A stretch of 64,000 nucleotides of DNA from Brevibacillus fortis (GCF_003013395.1 NZ_PXZM01000003.1:558001-622000), one strand, 5' to 3'. Positions 18,497 through 26,900 are shown, numbered from the stretch's first letter. Made by a program: numbers and translations. Notes: generated by a model not told the origin, from the sequence alone.

Positions 18497-18976
18497 TCAT
18501 CGATTATCCGTTTTCTTATTATCCACCGGCTCTATTACATAGTGTCTGAAACCTTCCTCATCTTTGCCCTCATGCAGATAGATTTCTTTCTGGCAGCTAG
18601 GGCATGCGAACTCGTAGGTCGTATCGAGATGGGGATCGACTTGTCCTTCATATAGTTGCGCGTCTTCATCATCATCCAAATCGTAGAATGTCGCGTACTC
18701 GTCGTCATCGTCCTCACAATCGACAACGGTTTCATACAAGTCATCCTCATCTTCAAAAAGGTAGAGCTCAATATCCTCCAAATCTTCATCCAAGGCCTCC
18801 ACATAATCCTCGGCCTCTTCCACTCGCGCGTGAAGCTCTCGTAGCTGACCTTCTACTTCATTTAGAATCTCAATCATCTCTACCATCACTTTTCCTTCAG
18901 GGCTCTTCTCACCCACTTCCAACCCATCTGCCAACCCTAGCAAGTATGCGATTCGATTCGCCAATGATTCTGGCAT
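18497..18976 (-). CDS. CD1247 N-terminal domain-like acidic protein with a zinc-ribbon-like pair
   Basis: The ATG at 18976 (MPESLANRIAYLLGLADGL) has GGGAGG eight bases upstream and gives 159 residues. The N-terminal helix-rich part resembles the CD1247 N-terminal domain of Bacillota. It is followed by a coiled region (about 30-65), a long acidic stretch rich in Asp and Glu (about 60-115), and a C-terminal FACPSCQKEIYLHEG pair of cysteines that looks like half a zinc ribbon. It lies between yqhV and spoIIIAA, a place taken by no gene in B. subtilis. Function unknown. Confidence 0.75.
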   Translation of the reverse strand: MPESLANRIAYLLGLADGLEVGEKSPEGKVMVEMIEILNEVEGQLRELHARVEEAEDYVEALDEDLEDIELYLFEDEDDLYETVVDCEDDDDEYATFYDLDDDEDAQLYEGQVDPHLDTTYEFACPSCQKEIYLHEGKDEEGFRHYVIEPVDNKKTDNR

Positions 18977-19055
18977 CCACATTCCCTCCCATCCAATCTC
19001 TCCCACATATCCTTCCCCATCGTGTCTGGATTTACCAATGGAAGGAAATGGGTAA

Positions 19056-19319
19056 CTATTTGCGGACGCCAATCAGGATGCAGGAGATCCCCACCAGAAT
19101 CCAAGCGATTTTGGCAAAGCTTACCCGATCTGACATGCCTAATAAGCCGATTGTCGTAGTGGTGATCAAGATGATCGGCCCAACGATCGCAAGCCCTGAA
19201 TTAATGAGCAGTGCTTTTTCGACCTGGTTCACTTTTAAAATGAGCAAAGCTGCAATGATCTCGATACTGCCTGAGAAGACCCTAAGTGCCGCCATACCCA
19301 TAATTGCTTTTTCCAACAT
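19056..19319 (-). CDS. yqhV: YqhV family (DUF2619) membrane protein
   Basis: This 87-residue protein has three hydrophobic segments (about residues 15-33, 40-60 and 66-85) with little soluble sequence. In B. subtilis yqhV lies between efp and spoIIIAA, and the family is restricted largely to spore formers. Here efp and yqhV are separated by about 7.6 kb of accessory genes, while the spoIIIAA side is conserved. No function is established. Confidence 0.88.
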   Translation of the reverse strand: MLEKAIMGMAALRVFSGSIEIIAALLILKVNQVEKALLINSGLAIVGPIILITTTTIGLLGMSDRVSFAKIAWILVGISCILIGVRK

Positions 19320-19417
19320 ACCGTCTCGTCCTCCCCTCCTTTCACTCTATGCCTGTACCACTTCATTTCAGCACTTTTTGCACCACCTCTATAGGCGTTT
19401 GCCCTCACTCCTCCCCT

Positions 19418-19448
19418 CAACTAGGCATACACTGAACCATACGCCTAG
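19418..19448 (+). promoter_or_regulatory. candidate sporulation-type promoter before comA
   Basis: CATACACT at 19426-19433 resembles the -10 of sigma-E and sigma-K promoters, and a CAC lies 17 bases upstream. A 6-bp inverted repeat CTAGGC/GCCTAG (19421-19426 and 19443-19448) flanks it. The start codon follows only about 35 bases later. This is a weak match, supported mainly by the sporulation role of the product in B. subtilis. Confidence 0.25.
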
Positions 19449-19468
19449 AAGAAATGAGGAACTTGCCG

Positions 19469-20290
19469 ATGGTAGAGTGTGATCAATCGTTTTTGCCTGA
19501 CAGCTGGGCAAACCCGTCCGGGCGAATACGAGAGAAGCCCCGTGTGAAGGGCTTAACCATGGTCATTGACAAAGGCCTTGGACTTACCGCATATTCCGAC
19601 TTATTAGCGCTGGCTGCTCCTTATATCGATCTATACAAACTCGGTTTTGGCACCATCGCTCTGTACCCACTCGAAATACTCAACCAAAAATTGACCCTCG
19701 CAAAACAAAATGGCGTACACATCATGCCAGGAGGAACTTTTTTTGAAATTGCCATTCAGCACAATACGATTGCAGAGTACATGAAGTTGATTCACTCTCT
19801 CGGTTTTACTGCGGTAGAAATATCCGATGGGACGTTCCCTTTAACCTTCGCACAGCGTCAGGAAGCCATCAATTACGCTCTAGACAATGATCTGGTGGTC
19901 TACACTGAGGTCGGAAAAAAAGAGGCCGATTATCGCACATGTAGAGAGGAATTGCTGGAGACGCTCAGTTTCGATCTGCACAATGGTGCCAGTCACGTTA
20001 TTGTGGAAGCGAGAGAGAGTGGTACTGTAGGTGTTTGTGATGAAGATGGCAAGATTGACGATGCCTTTGTTCGAGACATTGTCAAAGCAGCCAATGAAAA
20101 AGCCTCCCGACTGATCTGGGAAGCCCCACAAAAAGATCAACAGGTCTGCTTCATCAAAGCCATTGGCAGCGACGTTAATCTCGGAAATATTGCCTATACA
20201 GATGTATTCTCTGTGGAGACGCTACGGCGAGGATTGCGCGGCGATACAGCCCTTCTCATGGAGAAAGGGAGGTGTTTTCCGTGCGAATAG
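19469..20290 (+). CDS. comA: phosphosulfolactate synthase (ComA family)
   Basis: The ATG at 19469 (MVECDQSFLPDSW) is preferred over one five codons earlier because TGAGGA lies eight bases upstream; this gives 273 residues. ComA-type enzymes add sulfite to phosphoenolpyruvate to form (R)-phosphosulfolactate. The TIM-barrel signatures KGLTMVIDKGLGL, YIDLYKLGFGTIALYP, MPGGTFFEIA, and GFTAVEISDGTFPL are present, as is VEARESGTVGVCDEDG. In archaea this starts coenzyme M synthesis; in B. subtilis the homologue (yitD) supports sulfolactate accumulation in spores. The next gene overlaps its 3' end by 10 bases. Confidence 0.92.
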   Translation: MVECDQSFLPDSWANPSGRIREKPRVKGLTMVIDKGLGLTAYSDLLALAAPYIDLYKLGFGTIALYPLEILNQKLTLAKQNGVHIMPGGTFFEIAIQHNTIAEYMKLIHSLGFTAVEISDGTFPLTFAQRQEAINYALDNDLVVYTEVGKKEADYRTCREELLETLSFDLHNGASHVIVEARESGTVGVCDEDGKIDDAFVRDIVKAANEKASRLIWEAPQKDQQVCFIKAIGSDVNLGNIAYTDVFSVETLRRGLRGDTALLMEKGRCFPCE

Positions 20291-20997
20291 AAGTGGTGCC
20301 GACCGTGGAAGAAATTCGTTTTGAACAGATCAGTAAACATGTTGTCATCGTCATCGATGTGCTTCGTGCCTCCAGTACGATTGTCACCGCATTAGGCAAT
20401 GGATTTCGTAGCGTAATCCCGGTCGAAACAATTGGGCAAGCGAACTCCCTTCGCGCTAACGACTGTATTTTGGCTGGCGAACGCCACTGCAAGAAAATCC
20501 CGGAATTCGACTGCAACAACTCACCAACCGAAATCGCAGCTCTGGGGAAAACGGGGAGCCAGCTTATTCTCACCACGACGAATGGGACTCGCGCGATCCA
20601 AAAAGCAGAACGTGCCCATGCTCTTTTGATTGGCTGCTTTTTGAATGCCACTGCATGCATCAAGCACGCCCTCTCGCATCACCTCGATATTACCTTGTAC
20701 TGCGCGGGTACCCGGTCGGAATTTGCGCTGGAGGACGGTCTGGCTGCCGGCTTGATGATCGCGCAGGCACAGCAATCGCTGCCAAGCATCCAAATTTGCG
20801 ATCTGGGTGAAGTTCTGAAGGCGAGCTACCTTTACTATGCTGGAAAACTAAGTGAGCTACTGCCCCACACAACTACAGGAAAAAGACTCGTCCAGCATCA
20901 TCACACCAATGATTTACGGTACTGCTCCCAAGTTGATCAGTATCAAATCGTTCCTTACATCAAGGAGAAACGCATACTCCCACACCTTGTCTCATAA
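20281..20997 (+). CDS. comB: 2-phosphosulfolactate phosphatase (ComB family)
   Basis: The GTG at 20281 has GGGAGG eight bases upstream; a GTG nine bases earlier overlaps that site. The 238-residue protein hydrolyses phosphosulfolactate to sulfolactate. VIVIDVLRASSTIVTALGNG near residues 23-42 carries the acidic metal site, and LAGERHCKKIPEFDCNNSP and LTTTNGTRAIQKA are further signatures. It overlaps comA and is the second gene of the sulfolactate unit. B. subtilis yitC is the counterpart. No dehydrogenase for further coenzyme M synthesis is nearby, which fits sulfolactate as end product. Confidence 0.92.
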   Translation: MRIEVVPTVEEIRFEQISKHVVIVIDVLRASSTIVTALGNGFRSVIPVETIGQANSLRANDCILAGERHCKKIPEFDCNNSPTEIAALGKTGSQLILTTTNGTRAIQKAERAHALLIGCFLNATACIKHALSHHLDITLYCAGTRSEFALEDGLAAGLMIAQAQQSLPSIQICDLGEVLKASYLYYAGKLSELLPHTTTGKRLVQHHHTNDLRYCSQVDQYQIVPYIKEKRILPHLVS

Positions 20998-21027
20998 TGT
21001 GAAAGGAGAACAGGGACAGGGGTTTTG

Positions 21028-21495
21028 ATGCCAATGATGTCTGGAGAAGTGATGCTTGTCATCCTGATCGTTATCGGTCTTATTGGGCGCTCACCAATTA
21101 TTGCGACTGCCGCGAGTATATTGTTGGTGTTGAAGCTAACGGCACTGGAGCGCTTTTTTCCAACGGTAGAACGTCGCGGATTGGAGCTCGGCCTGCTCTT
21201 TTTGACCATTTCCGTGCTGGTTCCATTCGCCAGCGAAAAAATATCGTGGAAAGACGTCACACCTCTCTTCACTACGGTCGTCGGCTTAACCGCACTGGCT
21301 GGTGGGGCCATTGCAACCTGGATGAATGGAAAAGGACTCGATTTGCTGCGAACAGAGCCGCATATGATTGTTGGGCTCGTGATTGGCTCGATTATTGGCA
21401 TTGTGTTTTTTCGGGGTATTCCCGTCGGACCTTTGATGGCTGCTGGTATTACTGCCTTCGTGTTGAAGCTGTGGGAGTGGTTTGGAAGCAGATAG
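21028..21495 (+). CDS. DUF441 family membrane protein
   Basis: This protein of about 155 residues is a four-helix membrane protein of the DUF441/UPF0756 family (YtwI in B. subtilis). Segments [55 protein letters not shown] and [18 protein letters not shown] match the family pattern. An in-frame TTG directly precedes the ATG, and AAAGGAGAAC lies further upstream. It is 30 bases after comB and shares the strand, so it may be cotranscribed, though the shared function is not obvious. A strong terminator follows. Confidence 0.88.
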   Translation: MPMMSGEVMLVILIVIGLIGRSPIIATAASILLVLKLTALERFFPTVERRGLELGLLFLTISVLVPFASEKISWKDVTPLFTTVVGLTALAGGAIATWMNGKGLDLLRTEPHMIVGLVIGSIIGIVFFRGIPVGPLMAAGITAFVLKLWEWFGSR

Positions 21496-21501
21496 AAAGT
21501 G

Positions 21502-21533
21502 AAATCCCCCTCTTTTACATAGGAGGGGGATTT
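21502..21533. terminator. bidirectional terminator between DUF441 gene and anti-sigma gene
   Basis: A perfect 11-bp stem AAATCCCCCTC / GAGGGGGATTT with a 10-base loop lies between convergent genes, with a T-run downstream. Confidence 0.85.
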
Positions 21534-21546
21534 GTCTATGTTGTTT

Positions 21547-23241
21547 TTAGCGTTTAGCGTTGTTTGATGTCTCAAAAGGAACTTCCCAGTTGAGGTCTTG
21601 ATATTGGCGTTGTTGGATAGGGTGAGACAGCTTTAATTCTTTCGGCTGTTTTTCAAGGTCGCGGATGAAGAATGTTCCTGTAACATGCACTCTTCCATCC
21701 TTACCTCTTGTATATGTTGTTCCGTTAAGAGATACATTGTATGTTTGTTTGGACTCATCCAGTGCCGACCATTCAGTCGTGTAAACGATCCCTTCTGGCA
21801 GTATAGCCGAGAACGGAATCAGTGCACCTTTTCCAAAATAGGTCTCATTCCCAATTTTTTCTTCGTCCTCCGTTGTTTTTAAGGTAAAGCCCGTTAAGGT
21901 ATAGGTACTGTCATTGTTCGTCAAGCTCACCTTATCCTTTAACAAGGTATCCACCGGGATGGTTGCCTGAAATTGCGATGGCTCATACAGGTACAGGGAA
22001 TGCATTTTCAATTTGTACGTTTGATCCTTTGCTAGCGGAGTTATCCCATTCCATTTCGTAACTCCTTTGCCGTCATCATGCACTTTTCCTCGATACGAAT
22101 GCTTTACGTTGTTCTTTCGGATTTGGTTGAGTTCTTCATGCATGGCATCGTCCCATCCTGCTACTACATTCCCTTTTTCATCAAATATTTGGAATGCTAC
22201 TCCCATGTCGATAAAATACCTCTCCATCCTCTCCGCTTCTGTAAACACACCTGTTTTTGGCTCTTTTACAATCCAACCGTTTTGCTCTTTCCATTTTTGG
22301 ATTTGTTCTTCTCTTTCTTTTGTCCAGTTAATTTCCATTTCCATCATACTCGTGCTCGGTACCGTCATAATGTTTTGCAACATGATCTGGATCCCGTGCG
22401 GTGTCATATATTTTTGTCCGACCTCTGTATAGTTTGCCACTGCCCTTGCCTTTTTCATATCTACTGGAAACTCTACTTTCCAGCTACCTTCTTTCCCACC
22501 CAACATGCTTGCTTCGACACCGACGATCATCTCATCTGGTAATGACTTGCTATCTTTCAGAAATCGGAAAATATCATGGCTGACGACAAGATATTCTTCT
22601 TCTTCACCGTAGGAATAGCCCCCTCCCCCAGGATTTAGGTCTTCACCTGATTTTGTTTTGTAAGTAAGGGACAATGCGTCTTTTTCCGGATCAAACGGGA
22701 TACGCTTGCCATTTTGATCCACGATATTTGCAATGATCGCCATCCGCGCCGGGTCTGCAACGACTTCTTTGACAACCAGTGTAATTCCTTGATCCGTTGC
22801 ACTTTTATTGATTGCTTGGGCATAGCCATTCTCTGCTGCCTGCTTCATTCCTTGATCGACACCTTTTATCTGTTGGATGACACTGTTTACATAGCTCGCA
22901 AACGTCGGGGATACCATCGAACCAAATGTTATGATTGCCGTGACACTCGCTACGGCTAACGCAGTTTTCTTCAAAATGTTTACACTCCTTTTTTTCCAAT
23001 CTGGTTTTGGCTTTGGCAATTTTACTTGCTCTAACGCCGTCATCACCTGGGCAGTAAAATCTGTGGGCAACGCGCTTGGCGCGTGCAGGCTCGGGAACTC
23101 CTCGCTGCTATCCTCTTCCTCCATCATCTGCCGCTGACAGAGCAGGCACTCTTCGACATGTCGTTCCAGCAGTCTAGCTTCACTTGCAGATAGCTCACCA
23201 GTCAAATACTTGCGCAACTCTTCAGTTTTGGAGCAATTCAT
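21547..23241 (-). CDS. anti-sigma factor with zinc-finger and DUF4179 ectodomain
   Basis: The ATG at 23241 (MNCSKTEELRKYLTG) has CAGGAGG upstream and overlaps the sigma factor gene by 20 bases. The 564-residue protein has an N-terminal zf-HC2 anti-sigma domain with HVEECLLC (HxxxCxxC), a membrane helix at about residues 87-107, and a very large extracytoplasmic part starting with the DUF4179 domain (DQGMKQAAENGYAQAINKSA onward) followed by a beta-rich region. By family it holds the partner ECF sigma factor inactive at the membrane until an envelope signal is sensed. The ectodomain of about 450 residues is unusually long. Confidence 0.9.
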   Translation of the reverse strand: MNCSKTEELRKYLTGELSASEARLLERHVEECLLCQRQMMEEEDSSEEFPSLHAPSALPTDFTAQVMTALEQVKLPKPKPDWKKRSVNILKKTALAVASVTAIITFGSMVSPTFASYVNSVIQQIKGVDQGMKQAAENGYAQAINKSATDQGITLVVKEVVADPARMAIIANIVDQNGKRIPFDPEKDALSLTYKTKSGEDLNPGGGGYSYGEEEEYLVVSHDIFRFLKDSKSLPDEMIVGVEASMLGGKEGSWKVEFPVDMKKARAVANYTEVGQKYMTPHGIQIMLQNIMTVPSTSMMEMEINWTKEREEQIQKWKEQNGWIVKEPKTGVFTEAERMERYFIDMGVAFQIFDEKGNVVAGWDDAMHEELNQIRKNNVKHSYRGKVHDDGKGVTKWNGITPLAKDQTYKLKMHSLYLYEPSQFQATIPVDTLLKDKVSLTNNDSTYTLTGFTLKTTEDEEKIGNETYFGKGALIPFSAILPEGIVYTTEWSALDESKQTYNVSLNGTTYTRGKDGRVHVTGTFFIRDLEKQPKELKLSHPIQQRQYQDLNWEVPFETSNNAKR

Positions 23242-23791
23242 AGATAGCAGCACCTCCTGACATTTCTTGCGCGATACTAGCCCGGAGCTTTTTCTTTGCG
23301 TGATGGATACGCATTTGTACAGTTGTAACCGGAACATGCAAAATCTCGCTAATCTCTTTGTAGCTCATCTGTTCCAAGTATTTCAGCAAAAACACAACGC
23401 GGTATTCTTCACCCAACGCCATGATTTGCTGCTGCAAGGTATCTTGCTTTTCTTTTTCCAGATAAGCTTTTTCGGGTGTATCGGATTCAATCAGCCGTGT
23501 CTCTTCCAAAGGTGTTTTGGCGTAGTGCTTGTTCTTGCGCCACGCGTCTATACACAAGTTGGACGCAATCCGATACAGCCAGGCCAAAAAAGCATCTGTC
23601 GGCTTATACTTATCCAGTTGACAGTACGCTTTGATGAAAGCCTCTTGTGTCAGGTCTTGGGCATCCTGCTGCTGTCCCGTCATTCGATAAAGATAGCTGT
23701 ATAATCGATCTTTGTACTTGTCGACCAGGTGCGCGTAGGCATCCCGATTCCCTGTTTGTACCTGTTGAATGAGCAACCAATCATCCTGCAA
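23222..23791 (-). CDS. ECF-type RNA polymerase sigma factor
   Basis: The TTG at 23791 (LQDDWLLIQQVQTGN) is chosen because GGGAGG lies seven bases upstream; an in-frame ATG five codons earlier overlaps the site. The 189-residue protein has region 2 (RLYSYLYRMTGQQQDAQDLTQ with the core DLTQEAFIKAY) and region 4 (YRVVFLLKYLEQMSYKEIS then VPVTTVQMRIHHAKKKL), and lacks region 3. It is followed by its membrane anti-sigma factor in an overlapping arrangement, the usual autoregulated pair. The stimulus is not deducible. Confidence 0.93.
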   Translation of the reverse strand: MQDDWLLIQQVQTGNRDAYAHLVDKYKDRLYSYLYRMTGQQQDAQDLTQEAFIKAYCQLDKYKPTDAFLAWLYRIASNLCIDAWRKNKHYAKTPLEETRLIESDTPEKAYLEKEKQDTLQQQIMALGEEYRVVFLLKYLEQMSYKEISEILHVPVTTVQMRIHHAKKKLRASIAQEMSGGAAIYELLQN

Positions 23792-23818
23792 AAGAAATCC
23801 TCCCATTTCAAAAAAGTT

Positions 23819-23830
23819 CGCTGCGCAGCG
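23819..23830. promoter_or_regulatory. 12-bp palindrome upstream of the ECF sigma gene
   Basis: CGCTGCGCAGCG is a perfect palindrome about 30 bases before the sigma start, inside the longer pattern GTTCG...CGTTC. It may be an operator or part of a leader hairpin. No clean ECF promoter consensus was recognised nearby. Confidence 0.35.
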
Positions 23831-23998
23831 TTCGTTTTGGCAGGTTCATTTGGATTAACGGATCATTTTGGATTTTCTTTCCATGAATGAATGCATTTTT
23901 TAAAAAAGTTTGAGTCAACATAGTGGAGGAGAAGAAAAAGCACAGTTCTCTTCGACTCTGACACGCCAGCATGGGGGATTCACTGGCCGTCTCCACTT

Positions 23999-24084
23999 AA
24001 AAAAGGGGACCGTCGAGCCAAAGCCACCCTACGGGCGGAAGTTTCTCAAGGAAGAAGTGTTCGACAAGCGTGGTCCCCTTTTTT
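23999..24084. repeat. symmetric structured element, possible small RNA or mobile repeat
   Basis: An 86-base element is bounded by AAAAAAGGGGACC and its exact inverse GGTCCCCTTTTTT, with an inner GTCGA/TCGAC pair and a central hairpin. On the minus strand the central hairpin reads CCGCCC-GTA-GGGTGG, paired throughout with one G-U wobble, and the element ends in a U-run. Transcribed on minus it would be a multi-branched RNA ending as a terminator. It lies in a 422-base gap (23792-24213) between the sigma gene and aadK. It matches no riboswitch class I recognise. Confidence 0.55.
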
Positions 24085-24179
24085 AAGTTCCGACTGGGTA
24101 GGCGTTGTCAAGGTCTACGAGCCCTGTGCTTTTTCTTCTCACCAGCTTTGTTGGTGGATTGATACCTTCCAAAAATAAA
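24085..24179. other. non-coding stretch, nothing assigned
   Basis: This remaining part of the gap between the sigma factor and aadK holds only a weak 5-bp hairpin (CACCA/TGGTG, about 24141-24156). No reading frame with a binding site was found. Confidence 0.4.
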
Positions 24180-24200
24180 ACCGCCCTTGAAAAAGGCGGT
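24180..24200 (-). terminator. terminator after the aadK-type gene
   Basis: The stem ACCGCC/GGCGGT is followed on the minus strand by TTTTATTTTT, 14 bases beyond the stop codon. Confidence 0.8.
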
Positions 24201-24213
24201 CGAGTTCCATCCA

Positions 24214-25068
24214 TCACTTCCATGAATGGTAGATATTTTCCGCATATTTAGTAATAGCTTCATCGTAGTTGGGATACGAATATCCGAGACTTTCTGCCAC
24301 CGCTCTGGCGTACTTTCGAAATAGATCATAGCAAGTGAATAACGATTCCCACATGTCTGCGTAGCCATTTTCGCGATAAGTGGATAGTAATGTTTCCCAA
24401 TCTTCTTTTGGAAGATGGTGATCGATAAATTTGTAGTTTTTCCCGACACTGAAGGTAAATCCTTTCTCACATCCGATTTGCCATGCCATCATTCGGAGCA
24501 AATTCGGTCGGGCAATTTCGTTTAGATGGTCAATCGCAAACAAGATTTCTTTTCTCGCCAGACCTTTGACCACGTAAGTAGAGACCATCCAAAATTCATT
24601 GCAGCAGTCATCGAACTCTCTAGCAGTTGGCTTCCGGGTCCAATATTGATGATCGGAAGCGAGCACCTCTTGTTTGATAAGTTCGTCCTTATCTAGCAAA
24701 ACCTCAACCAAGCCGTCGCTATCTGCAAAATATTGCTCTGTCTCGTCAATCGGAATCAGCGTCAGATCTACTTTATTTCCATCCTCAAATAGCATGAGAT
24801 AGGAAAACCAATTTCCTAATTCGGACGGAAAAAGCTCCATATCCTCCGGCTTTTGCATCATGATCCGATCCCCAAAAATATTAAGCCATTGATCATTTTC
24901 CTTGAAAGAATCCATCTCTGTCACAAAATACGAAATATCATAATCCTGAAATGAATCAGCGGATATATTTTTGTTCGTGCGTGATCCTTCCAAGGTTACT
25001 AAGCGGATTCGATCATCCTTCCTGGCGAAATCGATCAGCATGCTCATCATTTCTTGTTCCGTTCTCAA
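24214..25068 (-). CDS. aadK: aminoglycoside 6-adenylyltransferase (AadK/ANT(6) family)
   Basis: The TTG at 25068 (LRTEQEMMSMLIDFA) has GGAGGGG seven bases upstream and gives 284 residues, the length of B. subtilis AadK. The family transfers AMP from ATP to the 6-hydroxyl of streptomycin. The nucleotidyltransferase signature runs from LEGSRTN (about residue 26) to FQDYDISYFV, with later KVDLTLIPIDE supplying the third acidic position. The gene stands alone between a terminator and the IS200/IS605 right end, which begins about 60 bases upstream of the start, so the element may have altered its promoter. Substrate is inferred from family. Confidence 0.88.
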   Translation of the reverse strand: MRTEQEMMSMLIDFARKDDRIRLVTLEGSRTNKNISADSFQDYDISYFVTEMDSFKENDQWLNIFGDRIMMQKPEDMELFPSELGNWFSYLMLFEDGNKVDLTLIPIDETEQYFADSDGLVEVLLDKDELIKQEVLASDHQYWTRKPTAREFDDCCNEFWMVSTYVVKGLARKEILFAIDHLNEIARPNLLRMMAWQIGCEKGFTFSVGKNYKFIDHHLPKEDWETLLSTYRENGYADMWESLFTCYDLFRKYARAVAESLGYSYPNYDEAITKYAENIYHSWK

Positions 25069-25131
25069 TGCGGTACCCCTCCACCCTACTATTTCTTTGT
25101 ACCACTTAATGTAGTGTAATTGCTTGACACT

Positions 25132-25223
25132 CCCCATGCCTAAAGGCGGGGGATTCTTGGGTAGTCACCCCTAACGGAGTGAATTTTACCAAGCTATCCC
25201 TGTGTGTCCCACAGTTTAGTTGA
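25132..25223 (-). ncRNA. predicted omega/reRNA scaffold at the tnpB 3' end
   Basis: TnpB proteins use an RNA derived from the 3' part of tnpB and the element right end, with the guide read from flanking DNA. Here the segment after the tnpB stop carries the CCCCGCC-TTTA-GGC-ATGGGG hairpin, and the guide would start just past it, in the aadK leader. The RNA probably begins inside tnpB. This is inferred from the family, with boundaries uncertain. Confidence 0.5.
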
Positions 25224-26321
25224 CTACGCCAACAATCGAAGTCCTTCTTGCTCAATATTGATAGCAGCGTTTTGGTCACGATCATGTTGTATGCCACAGT
25301 TCGGACATATCCAACTGCGCAAGTTGAGACTTTTCACTTCTTTGTTGCGGTATCCACAGTTTGGAGTTGAGCAGAGCTGGCTTGAAGGAAATTGTTTTCC
25401 AACAATGGAGACCTTTCTTCCATACCATTCTGCCTTATACTCCAGCATCGTACGAAACATCGACCACGAAGCATCTGCAATGGATTTGGCTAACTTGTGA
25501 TTTTTGATCATATTTTCCACTTGCAAGTCCTCCAAACAGATCACTTGGCTTTCGTTGATCAGCTTGGTTGACAGCTTGTGTAGGAAATCGTTACGGGTGT
25601 TTGCAATTTTTTCGTGGAGTCGAGCTACTTTGATACGCGCCTTGTTCCGGTTGTTGCTGCCTTTTTGTCTACGAGATTGAATCCGTTGCCACTTCACCAG
25701 TTGTTTTTCATACTTGCGATAGTATTTGGGGTTTGCCACCTTCTCACCAGTAGAGAGAATAGCGAAATCCTTGATCCCAAGGTCAATCCCAACTGTTTGT
25801 TCTACTTTTGGGAGTAATTTACTCTCTGTTTCACACAATACGGACACAAAGTATTTACCTGAAGGATTACATCTAATCGTAGCCGATAGGATTCGCCCTT
25901 CAACTTCTCTGGATTTAGCAAACGATACCCATCCCAGCTTAGGAAGTTTGATGCGATTCCCTTCTATTTTGATGTTCATCTTGCATGTATAGGATTGCTT
26001 TGGGTTCTTCTTGCTCTTGAATTTGGGATAGCCTTTTTTCTCTTTGAAAAACTTTTTGTATGAGGAGTCCAAATCTTTTAAGGTTGATTGCAGGGCAGTG
26101 GAGTCCACTTCTTTCAACCATTCGATTTCTTTTTTGAGTTGCGTGAGCAAAGCAGAACAGTCATTGTAATTCAGCGTTTTGTTTTCTTGTTCGTAAGCAT
26201 CTTTTCGTTTCGCAAGAAAGTGATTGAATACAAAGCGAGTACATCCAATTGTCTTGTTGATGAGCGTTGCTTGTTCTTTGTTTGGATACAAACGGAATTT
26301 GTAGGCTCTGTGCAAGTTCAA
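25224..26321 (-). CDS. tnpB: TnpB RNA-guided endonuclease of the IS200/IS605 element
   Basis: The 365-residue protein has the start [15 protein letters not shown] of the family, an intact RuvC triad (Asp180 in VGIDLGIKD, Glu264 in [10 protein letters not shown], Asp349 in [10 protein letters not shown]), and a four-cysteine zinc finger (Cys317, Cys322, Cys339, Cys342). TnpB cuts DNA guided by the element-derived RNA and helps the element persist. All catalytic positions are present and no frameshift is seen, so it is probably functional. Its ATG overlaps the tnpA stop by four bases. Confidence 0.95.
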   Translation of the reverse strand: MNLHRAYKFRLYPNKEQATLINKTIGCTRFVFNHFLAKRKDAYEQENKTLNYNDCSALLTQLKKEIEWLKEVDSTALQSTLKDLDSSYKKFFKEKKGYPKFKSKKNPKQSYTCKMNIKIEGNRIKLPKLGWVSFAKSREVEGRILSATIRCNPSGKYFVSVLCETESKLLPKVEQTVGIDLGIKDFAILSTGEKVANPKYYRKYEKQLVKWQRIQSRRQKGSNNRNKARIKVARLHEKIANTRNDFLHKLSTKLINESQVICLEDLQVENMIKNHKLAKSIADASWSMFRTMLEYKAEWYGRKVSIVGKQFPSSQLCSTPNCGYRNKEVKSLNLRSWICPNCGIQHDRDQNAAINIEQEGLRLLA

Positions 26322-26731
26322 TCATTCCTTTCTTTTTGAGACTCCATGTATTTCTTAATCACATCGAGTTGCACCGTGCCAACCGTTGCAACAAAGTAGG
26401 AGTTTGTCCATAGCGAGGGAAGTCTGCTTTTGAGATGTCTAAATTCCATCCGCAACACTCTGGATGTATAGCCCTTCAAATGTTTTACGACTCGGTGGAT
26501 TCCGAATTGCGGATCGCATTTGATGAGCAAATGAACATGATCAGGCATGATTTCCATTTCAATAACTTCCGCACGTAGTTCCACTGCCTTTTCAAGAAAC
26601 AACTCTTTTAATCGAATGTCTACTGGCTCTTTCAAAACCTTTTTACGATACTTCGGACAAAAAACAACGAGATATTTACAGTCAAATACGACATTATGGT
26701 TACTTTCCACTGATCTACTCAAAACCATCAC
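26318..26731 (-). CDS. tnpA: TnpA, Y1 HUH transposase of the IS200/IS605 element
   Basis: This 137-residue transposase carries out single-strand excision and insertion. The HUH motif is His65-Val-His67 in MPDHVHLLI, and the catalytic tyrosine is Tyr128 in VIKKYMESQ. The start [21 protein letters not shown] includes two possible initiator codons. Its stop overlaps the tnpB start in an ATGA arrangement, the typical IS605 cassette with both genes on the same strand. The length and catalytic residues are complete. Confidence 0.95.
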   Translation of the reverse strand: MMVLSRSVESNHNVVFDCKYLVVFCPKYRKKVLKEPVDIRLKELFLEKAVELRAEVIEMEIMPDHVHLLIKCDPQFGIHRVVKHLKGYTSRVLRMEFRHLKSRLPSLWTNSYFVATVGTVQLDVIKKYMESQKERND

Positions 26732-26900
26732 CTATGGTTAATTATACCACTTCGTTAGATAGAGAAGACATATCTAACAGAGATCTGCAAAAAAAGGACT
26801 ATTTTTGTTTGCTCTTAGCACCCCCTACAGGGGATGCAGAGCAAAGTGCCTTATATCCCCATAGCTAAAGCAAGGGGTTTTACGGCACGAGTGATAAAAA

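Larger units (their letters stand above)
25115..26890 (-). mobile_element. IS200/IS605-family insertion sequence, apparently intact
   Basis: The element contains tnpA and tnpB on the minus strand plus structured ends. The left end (26857-26877) forms CCCC-n-GC-TAAA-GC-n-GGGG, and the right end (about 25132-25151) forms CCCC-AT-GCC-TAAA-GGC-G-GGGG, similar subterminal hairpins as expected for this family, which has no terminal inverted repeats or target duplication. It lies between the efp terminator and aadK, so its insertion damaged no gene. Exact ends are approximate because they depend on the unmarked target tetranucleotide. Confidence 0.85.

Noticed and set aside
24214..25068. aadK as a recently acquired resistance gene
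   Set aside because: Chromosomal aadK is native in B. subtilis, and no integrase, plasmid genes or gene cassette are adjacent; the nearby IS200/IS605 does not normally carry passengers.
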